A stretch of 18,909 nt of DNA. Origin: Phycisphaerae bacterium. GTDB lineage: Bacteria > Planctomycetota > Phycisphaerae > Phycisphaerales > SM1A02. Position numbers and translations under genes: made by a program. Shown here in pieces: positions 16,044 to 18,909 of this stretch. The stretch lies in contig JABJQE010000207.1 in assembly GCA_018663565.1 (NCBI GenBank), forward strand, positions 1 through 18,909. Reading direction: 5' to 3'. Under the pieces are notes generated by a model. The model made no database searches, was not told the DNA's origin, and saw only the letters and a list, made by a program, of their open reading frames with translations. The first letter of the stretch is position 1; each line of letters begins with the position of its first letter.

Positions 16044-17314
16044 CAGGTCGACCACTCGGCATCATTTCGTGTGACGCGGCGATAGAGGGTGTCCCGCTCG
16101 GCTGGTTCCAAACCGGACTCCCGCATCACGCGGTGGAGATCCTGTACCGTCACTTCCTGATGCGTACCCTCACCTTCGACCTTGGTGATGTCGTACCACA
16201 CGACGGTTCCATCAATGTCATCGGCGCCGCCCATTTCGAGCATGAGTTGTGAGGCGGGCAGCGTTTGCATGATCCAGAAGGTTTTCATGTGGGGGATATT
16301 GTCGAGCATGAGCCGGGCAATCGCGAGTGTGCGCATATTCTCAAGCCCGGTCGGCCCATACAGGCGTTCAAGCTTGCTGTCATCGGGAATGAAGGGCAAG
16401 GGAATGCAGGTCTGGTAGTAACCAGTGTCGCAAGTATCGACGGTGGGGAGTCGCAGGTTCGGGTAGCGCTCGTCCGGGCCGCTCAACACGACTTGCGAAT
16501 TCTCGGTTGCAATACCCTGCTGTCCCGCCCATGCCAGAAGCGTCGCGTCCTGCTGACTACGCAGCAGTTCCATATGCCGCAAGCGTTCCATGCGGCCCTC
16601 CACATGCCCATACAACATGGTTGCATTGGTGTGGATACCCAGTTCGTGCGCAATGCGGTGTACATCCATCCACGCATCGCCTCTAATCTTTCCCTTGAAC
16701 ACCTCGTCATGAATACGGTCGTCAAACACCTCGGCGCCGCCGCCCGGAAGTGATCCGAGCCCTGCTGCTCGCAACTCTTCAAGTACTGATCGGATGCCAT
16801 CAGCGCCATCACGGCCTCGCTTCGAGATCTTTGCAAGGTGGACGATCTCTACTGCCGTAAACGCTTTGATATGCACGCGTGGTGCCTCTTCGCGAATCAC
16901 ACGAAGCATGTCGGTGTAGAACTCAAATGGATGCCACGGATGCAATCCGCCAACGACGTGCATCTCGGTTGCTCCAGCCGCAGCGGCTTTCTTCGCTTCC
17001 TCTCGCACCTCGTCAATGGTGTACTCATACGCGCCATCATCACCACGCTTGCGATGAAAGGCGCAAAAGTGGCATGACAATGCGCATACATTGGTGTAGT
17101 TCAAATGGCGATTGACGTTGTACCAGGCCACATTTCCATGCAAGCGGCGGCGGACGCTATTCGCTGCCCCGAGTACCGACCAGATATCAGGCGTTTCGTA
17201 CAACACAAGTCCGTCTTCACAGGACAGCCGCAGTCCCTCACGCACCTTGGCAAGAACTGCATCCAGAGCGAGATCGGAATGTTTATTGTTGTCTCGTGCT
17301 GCAAATTTCGTCAT
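16040..17314 (-). CDS. mqnE: Aminofutalosine synthase MqnE (radical SAM), with an internal insertion
   Basis: MqnE performs the radical SAM step of the futalosine menaquinone pathway, joining the enolpyruvyl product of MqnA to SAM-derived adenosine. The 424-residue product has the CALSCHFCAF cluster motif (Cys77, Cys81, Cys84) and the MqnE-specific series YNVNRHLNYTNVC, HVVGGLHPWHPFEFY, IKAFTAVEIVH, LGSLPGGGAEVFDD, TNATMLYGHVEG and DNIPHMKTFWIM. It ends with a typical ERDTLYRRV. The TMLYGH, FIPLPF-like and HMKTFWIM motifs distinguish it from MqnC and CofH. About 38 extra residues (257-296) sit between LLRSQQD and DTGYYQTCIPLPF, where homologues are continuous. I chose the ATG at 17314; one at 17326 is also possible, and the frame is open to 17542 without family resemblance. 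No other mqn gene is in the window. Confidence 0.92.
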   Translation of the reverse strand: MTKFAARDNNKHSDLALDAVLAKVREGLRLSCEDGLVLYETPDIWSVLGAANSVRRRLHGNVAWYNVNRHLNYTNVCALSCHFCAFHRKRGDDGAYEYTIDEVREEAKKAAAAGATEMHVVGGLHPWHPFEFYTDMLRVIREEAPRVHIKAFTAVEIVHLAKISKRGRDGADGIRSVLEELRAAGLGSLPGGGAEVFDDRIHDEVFKGKIRGDAWMDVHRIAHELGIHTNATMLYGHVEGRMERLRHMELLRSQQDATLLAWAGQQGIATENSQVVLSGPDERYPNLRLPTVDTCDTGYYQTCIPLPFIPDDSKLERLYGPTGLENMRTLAIARLMLDNIPHMKTFWIMQTLPASQLMLEMGGADDIDGTVVWYDITKVEGEGTHQEVTVQDLHRVMRESGLEPAERDTLYRRVTRNDAEWSTC

Positions 17315-17687
17315 CAAGCCACCCATCGTATCACCAGAAGCGTTGATTAGACGTTGCCCTGTGCGGGTCATTCCGCCCCATATGCGTCGAAACAGCCTGT
17401 CCGTGCGATTCTCTGTGAAACACTGAATCGATCGGCCAACTCGACCGATCTTCACCCGTAGACCCATGATCAACATTCCCCACAACCCACGGCTCGATGC
17501 GCTCAGCCCAATACCATTTCCGGTTGAATTGGCGCGGTCCATTGAAACGTCAGGTCAGCGGCAGCGTGTTCTTCGGCAAGAGTGGGATCGAAGCCTCAAC
17601 GCCCTTGCAACGCGACTTGGATGCCTCGGCTGGTTCGGTCCAACTCACGACGGACCACGCGCGGCCTAAGCGGGGTACGCTCTGGGG
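17315..17687. other. 373-nt region between divergent mqnE and mobA
   Basis: The region should contain the promoter of mqnE and perhaps that of mobA. Visible are a 6-bp inverted repeat, GATCGG at 17430-17435 and CCGATC at 17445-17450 with a 9-nt spacer, which could be an operator or chance. A 67-codon plus-strand open frame is listed separately. No convincing -35/-10 pair is seen. The minus-strand frame continuous with mqnE is Arg-rich and resembles no part of MqnE. Confidence 0.4.
17466..17669 (+). CDS. Possible small protein upstream of mobA, unrecognised
   Basis: A 67-codon frame from ATG to TAA ends 18 nt before the mobA start on the same strand. Its translation is Arg/Leu-rich with a likely amphipathic helix in the middle (VELARSIETSGQRQRVLRQE) and no signal peptide or metal motif. 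I recognise no family. There is no clear ribosome binding site, and the opposing frame continuous with mqnE is also open here, so this may be a chance frame in a promoter region. The tight spacing to mobA is the only positive argument. Confidence 0.25.
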   Translation: MINIPHNPRLDALSPIPFPVELARSIETSGQRQRVLRQEWDRSLNALATRLGCLGWFGPTHDGPRAA

Positions 17688-18239
17688 ATGAGCACAGCAT
17701 CATCACCATACGACACAGCGGCCGCAGTCTTGATGGGCGGCGGCAGCAGACGAATGGGGTCACCAAAACAACATGTGGAAATAGACGGAGTGCCAATGGG
17801 GCAACGGGTCATTACGATCGCCCGAGACAGTGGCTTTCACGTTGTGATTTCTGGACCCAATGAAGCGATGCCAGGCATGCCACATATTGCCGATCTCGCA
17901 ACCCATGCGGAACACGGACCGCTCGCGGGAATCGAGGCCGTGCTCGCAAGTGGCCTCGCTGCACGATGGCTCATACTTCCCTGCGACATGCCACGGCTGA
18001 CCGCCGCGTCACTTACACAACTTCTTGCACTTCATGTTGATATTGCTGCGTTTGCCGACCCCACCAATCACTCCACCCCGCTTCAACTGCCACTGCTGAT
18101 ACGAGAGGCCATGCTTGACCCAATTTCGCGCTATCTCGATAGCGGGCGACGATCAATTGGCGGATGGCTCGCTGAGCACACCATCACACTTGCTCCACCA
18201 CTTGAATCGAGCGAGGCCGAAAATATCAACAGCTTGTGA
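17688..18239 (+). CDS. mobA: Molybdenum cofactor guanylyltransferase (MobA family)
   Basis: MobA transfers GMP from GTP to molybdenum cofactor, giving the dinucleotide form used by DMSO-reductase-family enzymes. The 183-residue protein has the signature nucleotide-binding loop AAVLMGGGSRRMGSPK (Gly17-Lys27), HGPLAGIEAVLASG in the middle and LILPCDMPRLTAASL with the metal-binding Asp, all in the usual order. CTP-using relatives (MocA) share the fold, so base specificity is inferred. The start ATG fits the family; the ribosome binding site is weak. Its last 14 nt overlap the end of the convergent molybdopterin oxidoreductase gene, a likely client. Confidence 0.88.
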   Translation: MSTASSPYDTAAAVLMGGGSRRMGSPKQHVEIDGVPMGQRVITIARDSGFHVVISGPNEAMPGMPHIADLATHAEHGPLAGIEAVLASGLAARWLILPCDMPRLTAASLTQLLALHVDIAAFADPTNHSTPLQLPLLIREAMLDPISRYLDSGRRSIGGWLAEHTITLAPPLESSEAENINSL

Positions 18240-18909
18240 TGGTCGCCACGAATCCCTTGAATCCTGGCGTGTGACTCTGTGGGTCAACTTTTCGCGGCAC
18301 AATGACATTGCACTCTGGAAAATACATCGCCGCATTTCCGGCGGGCAAGTCAAACTCAAACGCCGTGACATCTATCGTCCCGGTGTCGGTGGTGACGCGA
18401 ACCGTATGTCCAGATAAAATGCCCCATCGCTTCATATCCACACGACTTAGCAAAATAGCCTCTCGAATAGGTATTCCGCGGTACACGTCATAGTCTTCGT
18501 ACACCACTGTGTTGAATTGACCCTCGCTTCGAATCGTGACAATACGCACCTGTTGGTCGTTCACCGGAGCGGGGATGGGAATGTCAACGTCATGAATAAC
18601 CATTTGGTTATGTGATGTTGCAAACGTCGGTGTATGAAATGTTCTTCCATCGATTTGAAACTCATCGCCATCAGCATCGACCGCTGCCACTGCCCTATAG
18701 CCTGGAACTACCGTTGAGATGGCGGATCGTATTTCGGCGTGGCTTCGCATTTGAGAAATATCAATGGCCGCATTCGAACCCAAGACATGCTCGAATAGAT
18801 CAACGATTACTTCGGTTTCTGATCTGGGTCCATCGTGGCGAGCTGGACCGCCTTCGCTGACACGTACGAGATTGAACATGCTTTCTTGTGTTGTGCATTG
18901 TGGCTCTTC
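18226..18909 (-). CDS. Molybdopterin-dependent oxidoreductase alpha subunit, FdhF/YdeP-like, C-terminal part
   Basis: The frame is open from the right edge to the TGA at 18226-18228, giving 227 codons of a larger gene. It reads QCTTQESMFNLVRVSEGGPARH at the edge, then LPAGNAAMYFPECNVIVPR and DPQSHTPGFKGF near the end. These are features of the C-terminal molybdopterin-dinucleotide-binding domain of formate-dehydrogenase-H-like proteins of the YdeP group. GQFNTVVYEDYDVYRGIPIRE matches the segment contacting the cofactor. The ATG at 18879 is internal, not the start. The real substrate of this group is mostly unknown; formate is not assured. The catalytic Cys/Sec and any Fe-S motif lie outside the window. 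It faces mobA with a 14-nt overlap. Confidence 0.85.
   Translation of the reverse strand, partial: EEPQCTTQESMFNLVRVSEGGPARHDGPRSETEVIVDLFEHVLGSNAAIDISQMRSHAEIRSAISTVVPGYRAVAAVDADGDEFQIDGRTFHTPTFATSHNQMVIHDVDIPIPAPVNDQQVRIVTIRSEGQFNTVVYEDYDVYRGIPIREAILLSRVDMKRWGILSGHTVRVTTDTGTIDVTAFEFDLPAGNAAMYFPECNVIVPRKVDPQSHTPGFKGFVATITSC

Noticed and set aside
17315..17542. 76-codon N-terminal extension of MqnE
   Set aside because: The Arg-rich, irregular sequence is unlike known MqnE N-termini, and it uses up the divergent promoter region.
18226..18879. Self-contained 217-residue protein starting at the ATG at 18879
   Set aside because: The frame stays open to the window edge, and the residues there (QCTTQES) continue the family pattern, so the gene is simply cut by the edge.
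1..18909. CRISPR arrays, insertion sequences, integrase sites, tRNA or rRNA genes
   Set aside because: No direct repeat series with spacers, transposase or integrase motif, terminal inverted repeats or tRNA-like cloverleaf was recognised on reading both strands. A dedicated tRNA/Rfam scan would be needed to exclude small RNAs.

Overview
The window reads as a chromosomal segment of a planctomycete, most likely of the class Phycisphaerae. The main clues are a secreted protein ending in tandem dockerin-like repeats of the DLNGSGAVDVDDLLTLIGAFG type, a Hanks-type Ser/Thr kinase with a TPR-like tail directly behind it, moderate GC content, and a Gram-negative-style YidC with a large periplasmic domain. 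This placement is inferred from protein style; no rRNA or other phylogenetic marker was tested. Nearly all of the sequence is coding, and I see no tRNA, rRNA, CRISPR array, transposase or phage gene.

Layout from left to right. (1) Minus strand: a metallophosphoesterase gene followed after 3 nt by yidC, which runs off the left edge. (2) Plus strand: a dihydrolipoyl dehydrogenase gene (lpdA), divergent from the phosphoesterase and overlapping tail-to-tail with (3) a minus-strand pair, recO then an M16 zinc peptidase. (4) Plus strand, divergent from recO: a tightly overlapping trio of a ParA-family ATPase, a VanZ-like membrane protein and the lipid II flippase murJ. (5) Plus strand after a 180 nt spacer with several small hairpins: a 1198-residue exported protein with a seven-fold FG-GAP propeller, a beta-rich middle, FG-GAP/VCBS-type calcium motifs and a tandem dockerin-like tail, then 21 nt later a membrane-anchored Ser/Thr kinase. 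(6) Minus strand: mqnE of the futalosine menaquinone pathway, whose stop codon overlaps that of the kinase. (7) Plus strand: a doubtful small ORF and then mobA, which overlaps tail-to-tail with the C-terminal end of a minus-strand molybdopterin oxidoreductase that runs off the right edge.

Most genes are housekeeping: membrane protein insertion, 2-oxoacid dehydrogenase E3, recombination repair, peptidoglycan precursor export, menaquinone and molybdenum cofactor. The less ordinary parts are the propeller/dockerin-like exported protein with its adjacent receptor-like kinase, the ParA-VanZ-MurJ chain without a neighbouring parB, and a roughly 38-residue insertion in MqnE. In addition, all three convergent gene pairs overlap at their 3' ends, so stop codons lie inside or against the opposing gene. 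MobA facing a molybdoenzyme is a sensible functional pairing, since it builds the guanine dinucleotide form of the cofactor.
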